Below, piece by piece: positions 1-8,569 of a stretch of DNA of 64,000 nt. The translations under genes were made by a program, and so were the position numbers. The notes under the pieces are model-generated. The model saw only the letters and a list, made by a program, of their open reading frames with translations. It was not told where the DNA came from and did not search any database. The DNA comes from HT1-32 sp040219025. Its GTDB lineage: Bacteria; Pseudomonadota; Alphaproteobacteria; Rhodospirillales; HT1-32. Where the stretch lies: positions 153,220 to 217,219 of the forward strand of contig JAVJTE010000012.1 of the NCBI GenBank assembly GCA_040219025.1. The letters run 5' to 3'. Position 1 is the first letter of the stretch. The number at the start of each line of letters is the position of its first letter.

Positions 1-153
1 CGGATCACCAGTCAGATCATAGACCATCCAGCCGACCGCCACGGTCTGCATATGGACAGCCATCGAGTTGGTCGCCCGCTGGGCAATAAAGGCGATGAAA
101 TTGCGCTGCCAGAGATGTTGCGGCGGCGCCGTTTCGGGTGATGAAGGTGTCAG
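1..153 (-). CDS. MFS transporter, N-terminal fragment running off the left edge
   Basis: Reading leftwards from about 153, the minus strand encodes a stretch containing WQRNFIAFIAQRATNSMA followed by QTVAVGWMVYDLTGDP. This matches the first membrane helix and loop of major facilitator permeases of the type that carry QTVAVGWQVYDLTGDP. The rest lies outside the window. An in-frame TGA sits at 157-159. Between it and the conserved part there is no ATG, GTG or TTG; only a CTG at 151-153 could serve, and the first ATG (61-63) would remove half of helix 1. So the gene either uses a rare start or has a small frameshift near its 5' end. The family is clear from these residues, but the substrate cannot be inferred. 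Confidence 0.55.
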   Translation of the reverse strand, partial: MTPSSPETAPPQHLWQRNFIAFIAQRATNSMAVHMQTVAVGWMVYDLTGDP

Positions 154-238
154 TGGTCAGATTCCGGGGAAGAATATCCAGACGCGGACTCTAACCAGTC
201 GCTTGCTATTTCAACAGACTATTCTGACCGTCCGGCCC

Positions 239-335
239 GGCGGTCCGGGAAAGATACCCGGCTCCGCCTTCATGCTTGTGGTCGTGGCGATCACGCCACG
301 GACAGGCGGTCCGGGAAAGATATCCGGCTCCGCCT
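239..335. repeat. Cluster of three hairpins with a 31-bp direct repeat (REP-like)
   Basis: A 31-bp unit occurs at 239-269 and again at 305-335 with one base changed (C to T at 323). Each copy can fold: GGCGG-t-CCGG pairs with CCGG-ct-CCGCC around an A/T-rich loop of about 8 bases. Between them CGTGGCG (283-289) pairs with CGCCACG (294-300) around atca. The cluster lies just beyond the clpA stop and before the MFS gene, both transcribed leftward. It could end clpA transcription or protect the message. There is no clear T-tract, so a REP/BIME-like repeat is as likely as a classical terminator. Confidence 0.6.
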
Positions 336-365
336 GACCGGAACATGCGGTCTGTCAGCTTGTCG

Positions 366-2702
366 CTATTTCACGGTTGCCAGTTCGTCTTTGGCACCCT
401 TGCTGCCCCGGCGGCGTTTCCGCTTGGGCTTCGTGCCATCGGCTTCTGGCTCGGGGAAATCGAAGACCAGCTTGTCTTCCTTGACCTTGACCCGGATGAC
501 ACCGCCATCTGCCAACTTGCCGAACAACAGTTCTTCCGCCAGCGGACGCTTGATGTTCTCCTGAATCACCCGGCCAAGCGGGCGCGCGCCGAAGCTCTTG
601 TCATATCCGCGTTTTGCCAGCCAGTCGCGGGCTTTCGGTGTCAGTTCGATCATCACACCGCGTTCACCCAGCTGGGCTTCAAGCTGCATGACAAACTTGT
701 CGACGACCTTGCGGACAACCTCGACCGGCAGTGCACCGAACGGAATAACCGCATCAAGCCGGTTGCGGAATTCCGGCGTGAACATCCGGTTGATCGCGTC
801 GTCATCTTCCCCGACCCGCTCATCCCGGGCGAAACCGATGGCCGGCTTGGCCATGTCGGCAGCACCGGCATTGGTGGTCATGATCAGGATAACGTTCCGG
901 AAGTCGACGGACTTGCCGTTATGATCGGTCAGCTTGCCGTGATCCATAACCTGCAACAGCACATTGAACAGATCCGGATGGGCCTTCTCAATCTCGTCAA
1001 GCAACAGCACGCAATGCGGATGCTGATCAATGGCATCGGTCAGCAGGCCACCCTGGTCAAACCCGACATAGCCCGGGGGTGCACCGATCAGTCGCGAGAC
1101 CGAGTGGCGTTCCATATATTCAGACATGTCGAACCGCTTCAGTTCAACGCCCAGCGTCATGGCCAGCTGCCGCGCAACCTCTGTCTTGCCGACCCCGGTC
1201 GGGCCGGAGAACAGATAACTGCCGATCGGCTTCTCCGGCTCCCGCAACCCGGCGCGGGCCAGCTTGATCGCACTGGACAGGGACTCAATCGCCTTGTCCT
1301 GACCGAACACCACCAGCTTGAGATCACGCTCAAGATTCTGGAGTGATTCCCGGTCATTCGTTGAAACCGATTTCGGCGGGATACGGGCAATCATCGAGAT
1401 CACATCCTCGATATCCTTTACCGTCACGGTCTTGCGACGCTTCGATTCCGGCAACAGCATCCGGGCGGCTCCAACCTCGTCGATCACATCGATCGCCTTG
1501 TCCGGCAGTTTCCGGTCGTTGATATACCGGGCTGACAATTCCACCGCAGCCTTGATTGCCGGAGCCGTGTAACGGACCTTGTGATACTCCTCGTAATACG
1601 GCTTCAGCCCGGCAAGAATCTTGATTGCGTCATCCATTGACGGCTCGACGACATCAATTTTCTGAAACCGGCGAACCAGCGCCCGGTCCTTCTCGAAGTG
1701 GTTGCGATATTCCTTGTACGTCGTTGAACCGATACAGCGTATTGCACCGCTTGCCAGTGCCGGCTTCAGCAGGTTCGAGGCGTCCATGGAGCCACCGGAA
1801 GTGGCCCCTGCCCCGATCACTGTATGGATCTCGTCGATAAACAGCACCGCATTCGGCATATCTTCCAGCTCGCGCATCACAGCCTTCAGACGCTCTTCAA
1901 AATCACCCCGGTAGCGGGTGCCCGCCAGCAGGGTACCCATATCCAGTGAGTAGATGACGGCCTCCAGCAGGACTTCCGGCACATCACCATTCACGATGCG
2001 GCGGGCCAGTCCTTCGGCGATGGCCGTCTTGCCGACGCCGGGATCACCGACATAAAGCGGGTTGTTCTTGGAGCGACGGCAGAGAATCTGGATCGTCCGG
2101 TCGACCTCGGTCTTGCGTCCGATCAGCGGGTCAATCTTGCCGCCTTTCGCCTTCTCGTTGAGATTGACGCAATATTCCGTCAGTGCTTCCTCGCCCTTCT
2201 TCGGCTTGCCGCTGTCCGGCCCGGACTCGTCCTCGGCCCCATGCAGCGGACGCTCCTCGGACTGGCCCGGCACCTTGGCAATACCGTGCGAGATATAGTT
2301 GGTGGCATCAAGGCGGGTCATGTCCTGACACTGCAGGAAGAAAACCGCATGGCTTTCGCGCTCGGAAAACAGGGCAACCAGCACATTTGCGCCGGTCACT
2401 TCTTCGCGTCCGGACGATTGCACATGAATCGCCGCGCGCTGCACGACACGCTGGAAACTTGCCGTCGGCTTCGGATCGGCAAGACTGGGAGACACAAGGC
2501 CTTTCAGTTCTTCCTCGATGAAATGCTGCAGATCGCCGCGCAATTCCTCAACATCGACATCGCAGGCGCGAAGCACTGACAGCGCATCCTGATCCTCGGT
2601 CAGCGCCAGCAGGAGATGCTCCAGCGTCGCATGCTCGTGATGTGCATCGGTTGCGATGGAAAGGGCGTTATGGAGTGATTTCTCAAGGTTCCGGGAAAGC
2701 AT
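366..2702 (-). CDS. clpA: ATP-dependent Clp protease ATP-binding subunit ClpA
   Basis: 778-residue AAA+ unfoldase that feeds substrates to the ClpP peptidase in the cytosol. The N-domain (about 1-145) begins MLSRNLEKSLHNAL. The first ATPase module has Walker A GDPGVGKT (219-226) and Walker B LFID-E (287-291). The second has GPTGVGKT (500-507) and pore loop GYVG (544-547). An IGF tripeptide at 622-624 sits where ClpA carries its ClpP-docking loop. The start at 2702 is chosen because it gives the standard ClpA N-terminus; 20 further upstream codons are open but would run into clpS. It lies 4 bp after clpS, so the two are surely co-transcribed. Length and motifs are normal for the family. Confidence 0.97.
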   Translation of the reverse strand: MLSRNLEKSLHNALSIATDAHHEHATLEHLLLALTEDQDALSVLRACDVDVEELRGDLQHFIEEELKGLVSPSLADPKPTASFQRVVQRAAIHVQSSGREEVTGANVLVALFSERESHAVFFLQCQDMTRLDATNYISHGIAKVPGQSEERPLHGAEDESGPDSGKPKKGEEALTEYCVNLNEKAKGGKIDPLIGRKTEVDRTIQILCRRSKNNPLYVGDPGVGKTAIAEGLARRIVNGDVPEVLLEAVIYSLDMGTLLAGTRYRGDFEERLKAVMRELEDMPNAVLFIDEIHTVIGAGATSGGSMDASNLLKPALASGAIRCIGSTTYKEYRNHFEKDRALVRRFQKIDVVEPSMDDAIKILAGLKPYYEEYHKVRYTAPAIKAAVELSARYINDRKLPDKAIDVIDEVGAARMLLPESKRRKTVTVKDIEDVISMIARIPPKSVSTNDRESLQNLERDLKLVVFGQDKAIESLSSAIKLARAGLREPEKPIGSYLFSGPTGVGKTEVARQLAMTLGVELKRFDMSEYMERHSVSRLIGAPPGYVGFDQGGLLTDAIDQHPHCVLLLDEIEKAHPDLFNVLLQVMDHGKLTDHNGKSVDFRNVILIMTTNAGAADMAKPAIGFARDERVGEDDDAINRMFTPEFRNRLDAVIPFGALPVEVVRKVVDKFVMQLEAQLGERGVMIELTPKARDWLAKRGYDKSFGARPLGRVIQENIKRPLAEELLFGKLADGGVIRVKVKEDKLVFDFPEPEADGTKPKRKRRRGSKGAKDELATVK

Positions 2703-2706
2703 GGGA

Positions 2707-3054
2707 TCATCCGTCCTTTTCGATTGTACATTGCAGAGGATGCTGGTGCTGACGGGCAGCATCCATCACCTGGGCAACTTTTGTTTCGGCGATTTCGTAA
2801 GTGAACACACCGCAGATACCAACACCCCGCTGGTGGACATGCAGCATGATCCGGGTCGCCTCTTCCCTGGATTTTCCAAAGAACGTTTCAAGCACCATGA
2901 CGACGAACTCCATGGGAGTGTAATCGTCATTCAGCATAAGAACCTTGTACATCGACGGCTTCTTTGTTTTCGGCCGTGTCTTTACAACGATCCCGGTCTG
3001 CTGATCGTTGTCATCGTCGGAAAGTCGTTCGCCGAGAAAATGTGGCGTCGTCAT
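2707..3054 (-). CDS. clpS: ClpA adaptor protein ClpS
   Basis: 115-residue adaptor that binds N-degron substrates and delivers them to ClpA. The conserved core is visible: YKVLMLNDDYTPMEFV (about 40-55), followed by VVMVLETFF and a long helix ending in HVHQRGVGICGVFTYEIAE. The NDDYTPMEFV and HVHQxG elements form the N-end residue pocket in known ClpS proteins. The first 35 residues are polar and unstructured-looking, as is usual. A likely ribosome site (AGGAA) lies about 6 bases before the ATG. It is the first gene of the clpS-clpA operon. Confidence 0.97.
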   Translation of the reverse strand: MTTPHFLGERLSDDDNDQQTGIVVKTRPKTKKPSMYKVLMLNDDYTPMEFVVMVLETFFGKSREEATRIMLHVHQRGVGICGVFTYEIAETKVAQVMDAARQHQHPLQCTIEKDG

Positions 3055-3182
3055 TCTGATTCCTGATTTTAGTGTTACGGGATACCCCCGGGTGACGTCT
3101 CTCTATCCATATTGGTCGATTTAGCCTCAAGAAAAGGCCCTGATGTACAGCTTGCCAGAATGCAGGGCAGTGGCAAACGAAG

Positions 3183-3212
3183 AAGGCCGCAGAGTGGTTC
3201 CCCTGCGGCCTT
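3183..3212. terminator. Intrinsic terminator hairpin between phasin and clpS
   Basis: GGCCGCAG (3185-3192) pairs perfectly with CTGCGGCC (3203-3210), extended by AA/TT. The loop is about 10 bases. The plus-strand side is followed by tttatttta and the minus-strand side by cttcttcgttt. It lies 29 bp beyond the stop codon of the leftward phasin gene, which it most likely ends. Confidence 0.7.
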
Positions 3213-3240
3213 TATTTTACGCTATGCCTCTGAATCAGGT

Positions 3241-3966
3241 TCAGCCGGGAAACCTGTCCTGCAGGGTCCGGGTGAGGGATCTGACCTGTTCTTCGACCGG
3301 CGCGGAAACCCGTCCGACAAGTTCATTGCCCGTTCCCAGTGCCTTGAGACTGGCCGCCATCCACGACTCAAACCCGGCTTCAAGGAACTTCGTATTCACC
3401 GAATAGAGTTCGCTCAGGTCTTTGACATTTCTGACCGCTTCGAAATGGCGGACACTGCGATTCATACCACCCGATACAAGCGCGCTGATCGTCTCGTTCA
3501 GCCGGACAGTAGCATTGGTCATTTCGGAATTAATCGCTTCGGCTGTCCCGAACGGCGATACCGTTTCAGGAACCTGCCTTGCCCGTGCAGCCGGCTTTAC
3601 AGCCGGGCTCTCCGGCCTGGCTTCAACCGGCTTTGCCGCTTTCCGAGGCTTCGGTGCCTTCGCTCTGGCGGCAACCTTCGGCTTCTTTGCCGCCGCAGGC
3701 TTGCGCTTTACAGCCGCCGGAGACTTCGCCTTCACCGCAGCAGGTTTCGCAGCGACCGGAGCATCAGCAGGCTTTGCCTCAACAGGAGCTGCCGGGGACG
3801 GTTTTACCTGGGACACTTCCGGCTTTTTCTCAACGGGTGTGTCGACGGTCTCCGCCGCAGTCTTTACCGGTGCGGTTTTTTCGGGTGCAACAGGTGCCGC
3901 CGACGGTTTTGCCGTCTCGGCCTTCGCCACTGATGCAGCGGATGTGACTGTTTTCTCGGTAGCCAT
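3241..3966 (-). CDS. Phasin family protein with Ala/Lys/Pro-rich N-terminal tail
   Basis: 241-residue protein. The C-terminal ~100 residues form a phasin-type amphipathic helical domain (from NSEMTNATVRLNETISALVS to the end), as in proteins coating polyhydroxyalkanoate granules. Residues ~5-140 are low complexity, dominated by Ala, Lys, Pro and Val with repeated AAVKAKSP/KPAAAKKP-type blocks. This resembles histone-H1-like tails of granule proteins that also bind DNA (PhaF, PhaM). Start ATG at 3966 is preferred over an open upstream extension because MATEK begins the low-complexity tail. It is a single-gene unit with a terminator at 3183-3212 and a candidate PhaR site upstream. Granule binding is a family inference; DNA binding is a guess from composition. 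Confidence 0.85.
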   Translation of the reverse strand: MATEKTVTSAASVAKAETAKPSAAPVAPEKTAPVKTAAETVDTPVEKKPEVSQVKPSPAAPVEAKPADAPVAAKPAAVKAKSPAAVKRKPAAAKKPKVAARAKAPKPRKAAKPVEARPESPAVKPAARARQVPETVSPFGTAEAINSEMTNATVRLNETISALVSGGMNRSVRHFEAVRNVKDLSELYSVNTKFLEAGFESWMAASLKALGTGNELVGRVSAPVEEQVRSLTRTLQDRFPG

Positions 3967-3991
3967 TGTTTCACCTTCAGAATCTGAAATA

Positions 3992-4002
3992 TTGCAATGC
4001 AA
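3992..4002. promoter_or_regulatory. Candidate PhaR operator upstream of the phasin gene
   Basis: TTGCAATGCAA is a perfect 11-bp palindrome of the form TGC-N3-GCA, centred about 30 bp before the phasin ATG. PhaR repressors of alphaproteobacteria bind CTGC-N3-GCAG type sites in front of phasin genes. The spacing and core fit but the outer bases differ, so this is a candidate only. Confidence 0.4.
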
Positions 4003-4184
4003 CAAAAATACCGCATCGCACAATCAGATGTCAAACGAATGACAAACGGCTCTGAAACCGCTGATTTTCCGAAAAATTTTAATCACACATTAAGGCCATC
4101 ACGATAGACAGGTAGCCGTCGGGTTCGTTAGACTTTAATCACCCGGCGCGGCGACGGGTTCGGATAACAAGGGGTTTAGCGACG

Positions 4185-5378
4185 ATGCGACTGGGACTAT
4201 GGCGAACCGGTAGCCGGCTGTTGGGCATGTTTCTGGCAGTCATTCTGATTTCCGCCGCCATCCCCGGACAGGCACAAGCCCGCTACGCCTCAATAATTGT
4301 CGATGCCGAAACCGGCAAGGTGCTTTACGCCCGTAATCCCGATACAAGGCGCTATCCTGCCTCACTGACCAAGATCATGACACTGTACATGGTGTTCTCC
4401 GCGCTGGAGGAGAAGCGAATCACCATGGATACGGAATTCAAGGTTTCGCACAGGGCCGCCGGACAGGCGCCATCGAAACTTGGCCTGAAAGCCGGTTCTA
4501 CCATCAAGGTCCGGGACGCCGTCCTGGCACTGGTGACGAAATCGGCAAATGATGCGGCGACTGTCATCGCCGAGAACCTCAGCGGTACAGAGATCCGTTT
4601 TGCCCGGGACATGACGGAACGCGCCCGCGGGCTCGGCATGCGCAAGACCCAGTTCAGAAATGCCTCCGGCCTGCCCAACCGCCGTCAGCTCAGCACCGCC
4701 CGCGATATGGCTCTGCTGGGCCGCGCGATCATGCGGGACTTTCCGGAATATTATAAACTCTTCAACACGCGCTCCTTCACCTATGAGGGGCGGACCTACG
4801 GCAACCACAATAACCTGCTGCACAGCTACAAGGGTACGGACGGGATCAAGACCGGCTATATCAATGCCTCCGGCTTTAATCTCGTCGCCTCGGTGGAGCG
4901 GAACGGTCGCCGTCTGGTCGGTGTGGTCTTTGGCGGCAAGTCTGCCCGCAGCCGTGACGCGCATATGGCTGACCTGCTGGACCGCAATTTTGGCGGTGCC
5001 ACCGTTTATGCCAGTCAGGGCGGGGTCACACCTGCTGACCGCACCCTGCGGGCGAAGATTGAAAAGCCCCTGCTGCCCCCCGCGACGGCATCCCAGGTTG
5101 CGGACACCTGGGGAATTCAGGTCGGTGCCTTTCGTAACTATGGCCCCGCCCGCATTGCCGCAGAAGAGGCCCATCTGAACCTAAAGGATCGCATCCGTGA
5201 CGCTCAGGTGATGGTCCAGAACCATGTGGTCAATGGTGCGACCTACTTCCGTGCCCGGCTGGTCGGCCTGTCAGAAGCCGACGCTGAGACGGCCTGCATG
5301 AGTCTCAAGCGCCGCAACAAGTCCTGCCTGCTGATTGCACCGGCAAAGGGCAAGGACCTGGCCGATATTTCTGGCTGA
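4185..5378 (+). CDS. D-alanyl-D-alanine carboxypeptidase (PBP5/DacA family) with C-terminal SPOR domain
   Basis: 397-residue periplasmic serine peptidase trimming pentapeptide side chains of peptidoglycan. An N-terminal signal peptide (about 1-32, ending GQAQA) precedes the catalytic domain. Active-site motifs are all present: SLTK (60-63, nucleophile S60), SAN (120-122) and KTG (222-224). From about 308 to 386 there is a SPOR domain (starting WGIQVGAF), which binds denuded glycan at division sites. The amphipathic membrane anchor of classical PBP5 is absent, so SPOR probably does the targeting. Similar SPOR-tailed carboxypeptidases are known in alphaproteobacteria. It is a single-gene unit; an AAGGGG stretch upstream may be the ribosome site. 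Confidence 0.93.
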   Translation: MRLGLWRTGSRLLGMFLAVILISAAIPGQAQARYASIIVDAETGKVLYARNPDTRRYPASLTKIMTLYMVFSALEEKRITMDTEFKVSHRAAGQAPSKLGLKAGSTIKVRDAVLALVTKSANDAATVIAENLSGTEIRFARDMTERARGLGMRKTQFRNASGLPNRRQLSTARDMALLGRAIMRDFPEYYKLFNTRSFTYEGRTYGNHNNLLHSYKGTDGIKTGYINASGFNLVASVERNGRRLVGVVFGGKSARSRDAHMADLLDRNFGGATVYASQGGVTPADRTLRAKIEKPLLPPATASQVADTWGIQVGAFRNYGPARIAAEEAHLNLKDRIRDAQVMVQNHVVNGATYFRARLVGLSEADAETACMSLKRRNKSCLLIAPAKGKDLADISG

Positions 5379-5416
5379 GACGCCGACGGCTTCACCCCCG
5401 CAATCCCCGCCCGCCT

Positions 5417-5833
5417 TCAGGGTCGGCCAAGCACCGCGATACGCTTCAGGGTCAGCGCCCGTCCCTTCGTCTGCCAGTCCTCGGGTCTCCATCTGCGCGC
5501 GGCAAGCGAGGGCGACCGGATCGCGACGAACGTGTGTGCAGCCAGTCTTCTTCCATCCGCCAGCCGAACCGGGACCAGCCGGGTCCGATAGTCCTCGCCC
5601 TCATATGCTTCAAGACGGCGAATAACAGACGGCGGCAGTCCCTGACAAACCAGCCCGCTGGTCCGGGAACCGGTGCGCGCGATCAGCGTCGGATAGCTTT
5701 GTCCCGGCAGGAAAACCCGGGCCATGGACAAGGCCGTGGCCCGCTGCGGGCGGAAGGCGTTCAAATCACGTCTGGTAACCGCACGGAAAACCTGTTCGTC
5801 CAGTAATGTGCCGTAGAAGAACCAGACCTGCAT
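5417..5833 (-). CDS. AIG2-like / gamma-glutamylcyclotransferase family protein
   Basis: 138 residues with the family signature FFYGTLLD near the N-terminus and a conserved acidic LEAYEGEDY segment (about 73-81) that holds the catalytic-type Glu. This fold releases 5-oxoproline from gamma-glutamyl amines or peptides in characterised members. The true substrate cannot be told here. It lies 3 bp after the phosphomannomutase gene and is probably the last gene of the galU-ugd-pmm transcript, although it has no obvious link to sugar nucleotides. Confidence 0.8.
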   Translation of the reverse strand: MQVWFFYGTLLDEQVFRAVTRRDLNAFRPQRATALSMARVFLPGQSYPTLIARTGSRTSGLVCQGLPPSVIRRLEAYEGEDYRTRLVPVRLADGRRLAAHTFVAIRSPSLAARRWRPEDWQTKGRALTLKRIAVLGRP

Positions 5834-5836
5834 GGC

Positions 5837-7216
5837 TCACGTCTCTGGTAGTGTGATCCCGCTTTCCAGAAGTTCGGCAGTCAGCGCAGCCCGAAGCTTC
5901 TCCAGGCCGGCCTCTGTCTCCGACTCACAGCGTGCGACCAGAACATCCTGCGTATTCGACGCCCGCAGCAACCACCAGCCGTCCGCGGTTTTCAGGCGTA
6001 CACCGTCAATGTCGTTCAATTCCCCCTCACCGCGCGCGGCAACCCGGTTGCGCACCTCTTCCACAACCGCGAACTTGCGTGTCTCGCTGCAGGGAAAGCG
6101 CATTTCCGGCGTATTGATCAGGGCCGGAAGGGCATCACGCATGTCAGCCAGACTGCGGTCTGATGCCGAGAGAATACGCAGCAGGCGAACAGCGGCGTAA
6201 AGCGCGTCGTCAAAGCCATGATACTCATCAGCAAAGAAGATATGTCCGCTCATCTCCCCGGCCAGTGGCGCGCCGGTTTCCTTCATCATTTTCTTGATCA
6301 GCGAATGCCCGGTCCGCCCCATCACCGGCTTGCCGCCAAGACGCGCAACCTCGTCAAAGAAGACCTGACTGGTTTTGACATCAGCAATCACCGTTGCACC
6401 GGGAATACTGGCCAGAACTTCGGTCGCCAGCACGCACATCAGCTGGTCGCCCCATAAAACCCGGCCCTCTGAATCGACCACGCCGATGCGGTCTCCGTCA
6501 CCGTCAAATCCGATACCGACATCCGCGCCCTGCTGTTTCACGGCCTGCTTCAGATCGACGAGATTCTTCTCAACCGTCGGATCCGGATGATGATTTGGAA
6601 AGGTGCCGTCAACGTCAGTAAACAGGCATGTATGCTGCCCCGGCAGTTGCGCCACCAGCGCCTCGGTTGCCGGGCCAGCGACACCGTTGCCCGCATCCCA
6701 GACAACCCTGAGCGGACGACCATCCCGGTAGGCGCTGACCAGTGTTTCAACATAACGGTCAAATACCGGACGTTCCTCAACCCGACCGGTTGCCGGGCGT
6801 GGCGCATATTCGCGAGCCGATACACCCAGGGTCTGAATGTCCCCGGCGAAGAACGGCCCGCCCTTCAGCATCATCTTGAGGCCGTTATAATCCGGCGGAT
6901 TATGAGATCCGGTAATCATGACCCCGGCATCCGCGCCAAGTTCATAGGTCGAGAAGTACAGCATCGGCGTCGGGCCCATCCCGACGTCAAAGACATCCAT
7001 CCCGGCCTCGGCCAGCCCGGCAATCATGCCGGCCGCAATTTCCGGCGAACTCAGCCGGCCATCACGGCCAACCGCCACAGACGAGCCACCGGCGACCCTT
7101 ACCCGGTCGCCAAAGGCACTGCCCAGCGCCCGTGCGACATCCGCATCAAGATTGTCGCCAACAATACCGCGGATGTCATATTCGCGCAGAATAACCGGAT
7201 CGATATGCATGCCCAT
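5837..7216 (-). CDS. Phosphomannomutase / phosphoglucomutase
   Basis: 459-residue alpha-D-phosphohexomutase that interconverts hexose 6- and 1-phosphates. Four signature loops are present: phosphoserine loop TGSHNP (102-107, S104), metal loop DGDGDR (238-243), sugar-binding loop GEMSGH (320-325) and a C-terminal phosphate loop RASNTQD. GEMSGH is the loop of AlgC/ManB-type enzymes with dual mannose/glucose specificity. The product, Glc-1-P or Man-1-P, would feed the adjacent GalU, placing the three genes in one pathway for exopolysaccharide or LPS precursors. The start may be the first ATG or the third codon (MHIDP). It follows ugd by 6 bp. Confidence 0.93.
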   Translation of the reverse strand: MGMHIDPVILREYDIRGIVGDNLDADVARALGSAFGDRVRVAGGSSVAVGRDGRLSSPEIAAGMIAGLAEAGMDVFDVGMGPTPMLYFSTYELGADAGVMITGSHNPPDYNGLKMMLKGGPFFAGDIQTLGVSAREYAPRPATGRVEERPVFDRYVETLVSAYRDGRPLRVVWDAGNGVAGPATEALVAQLPGQHTCLFTDVDGTFPNHHPDPTVEKNLVDLKQAVKQQGADVGIGFDGDGDRIGVVDSEGRVLWGDQLMCVLATEVLASIPGATVIADVKTSQVFFDEVARLGGKPVMGRTGHSLIKKMMKETGAPLAGEMSGHIFFADEYHGFDDALYAAVRLLRILSASDRSLADMRDALPALINTPEMRFPCSETRKFAVVEEVRNRVAARGEGELNDIDGVRLKTADGWWLLRASNTQDVLVARCESETEAGLEKLRAALTAELLESGITLPET

Positions 7217-7222
7217 GTCAGA

Positions 7223-8539
7223 TCAGCCCGCCTGGCCCGGTCGCCCGATGCTGGAATAGGTGAACCCGGCCTCGATCATATCCGATGGTTTGTAGACATT
7301 TCTCAGGTCAACCATCACCGGCGATTTCAGCAGCGACTTCACTCGGTCCAGATCAAGGGCCCGGAACTGGTTCCATTCCGTAATCAGCGCCACGGCATCC
7401 GCATCAGCCATCGTCGCATAGGCATCATCACACCATTCGATATCCGGCAGCATCTTGCGCGCTTCCGCCATCCCTTCCGGGTCATAGGCCGCGACTGTCG
7501 CACCGGCTTCGATCAGGGCCGGAATAATATCCAGACTGGGGGAATCGCGCATATCATCGGTGTTCGGTTTGAAGGTCACACCCAGCACGGCAATCTTCTT
7601 GCCTTTCACCGAGCCGCCACAGGCCGCGACAATCCGGCCGGCCATGCTTTTCTTGCGCTTGTCATTGATATCCACCACCGTCTCGACAATACGCAGCGGC
7701 GCCCCGGCATCCTGGGCCGTGCGCACCAGCGCCAGCGTATCTTTCGGAAAACAGGAGCCGCCATATCCCGGTCCCGGATGCAGGAACTTCTTGCCGATGC
7801 GCCCGTCCAGACCAATGCCGCGGGCGACATCATGGACGTTCGCACCGACCTTTTCGCACAGGTCAGCCACTTCGTTGATAAAGGTGATCTTGGTCGCGAG
7901 AAAAGTATTGGCTGCATATTTGATCAGCTCGGACGTTGTCCGTGACGTGAAGACAATCGGTGTCTCGATCAGGAACAGAGGGCGATAGAGGCGACGCATG
8001 ACATCCTGGGCGGCTTCGGTCTCGGCCCCGATGACAACACGATCCGGGCGCATGAAATCTTCGATGGCCGATCCTTCCCGCAGGAATTCGGGGTTTGAGA
8101 CGACATCGAACTCCGCATCCGGCCGGGCCTCGCGGATAATCCGTTCGACCTCGGTGCCCGTACCAACAGGCACGGTCGATTTGGTCACGATGACCGTATA
8201 TCCGCTGATCGCCGCTGCAATCTCTGCGGCAGCCGCATAGACATAGGACAGGTCCGCATGCCCGTCGCCCCGGCGGCTTGGCGTTCCGACGGCAATGAAC
8301 ACCGAATCAGCGCCGGCAACGGCTTCCTGAAGATCGGTGGTAAAGGAGAGGCGACCGGCCTGTACATTGCGTTCGACCAGATCTTCGAGACCCGGTTCAT
8401 AAATCGGCATCCGCCCCTGCTTGAGCCCGGCAATCTTGTCCGCATCCTTGTCGACACAGACAACATTCACCCCGAATTCAGAGAAACAGGCACCCGACAC
8501 CAGGCCGACATAGCCCGTTCCAATCATTGCTACACGCAT
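7223..8539 (-). CDS. ugd: UDP-glucose 6-dehydrogenase
   Basis: 438 residues. It oxidises UDP-glucose to UDP-glucuronate in two NAD-dependent steps. The N-terminal Rossmann fold starts IGTGYVGLV (6-14). The catalytic cysteine is C263 in GGSCFPKDT, and the C-terminal UDP-binding domain carries LGVTFKPNTDDMRDSP. The length is typical of the bacterial short-chain (438-450) form. It sits between galU (makes UDP-glucose) and the phosphohexomutase, so substrate supply and use are encoded together. Confidence 0.96.
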   Translation of the reverse strand: MRVAMIGTGYVGLVSGACFSEFGVNVVCVDKDADKIAGLKQGRMPIYEPGLEDLVERNVQAGRLSFTTDLQEAVAGADSVFIAVGTPSRRGDGHADLSYVYAAAAEIAAAISGYTVIVTKSTVPVGTGTEVERIIREARPDAEFDVVSNPEFLREGSAIEDFMRPDRVVIGAETEAAQDVMRRLYRPLFLIETPIVFTSRTTSELIKYAANTFLATKITFINEVADLCEKVGANVHDVARGIGLDGRIGKKFLHPGPGYGGSCFPKDTLALVRTAQDAGAPLRIVETVVDINDKRKKSMAGRIVAACGGSVKGKKIAVLGVTFKPNTDDMRDSPSLDIIPALIEAGATVAAYDPEGMAEARKMLPDIEWCDDAYATMADADAVALITEWNQFRALDLDRVKSLLKSPVMVDLRNVYKPSDMIEAGFTYSSIGRPGQAG

Positions 8540-8569
8540 GGGAGGATATCCTTACCGATTGATCTTGAT

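Noticed and set aside
276..1346. Plus-strand open frame of 356 codons over clpA
   Set aside because: It lies antisense to the conserved ATPase modules and shows no family likeness; it is a by-product of clpA codon use.
6587..7945. Plus-strand open frame of 452 codons across phosphomannomutase and ugd
   Set aside because: It is antisense to two well-conserved genes and rich in His/Arg in the way such shadows usually are.
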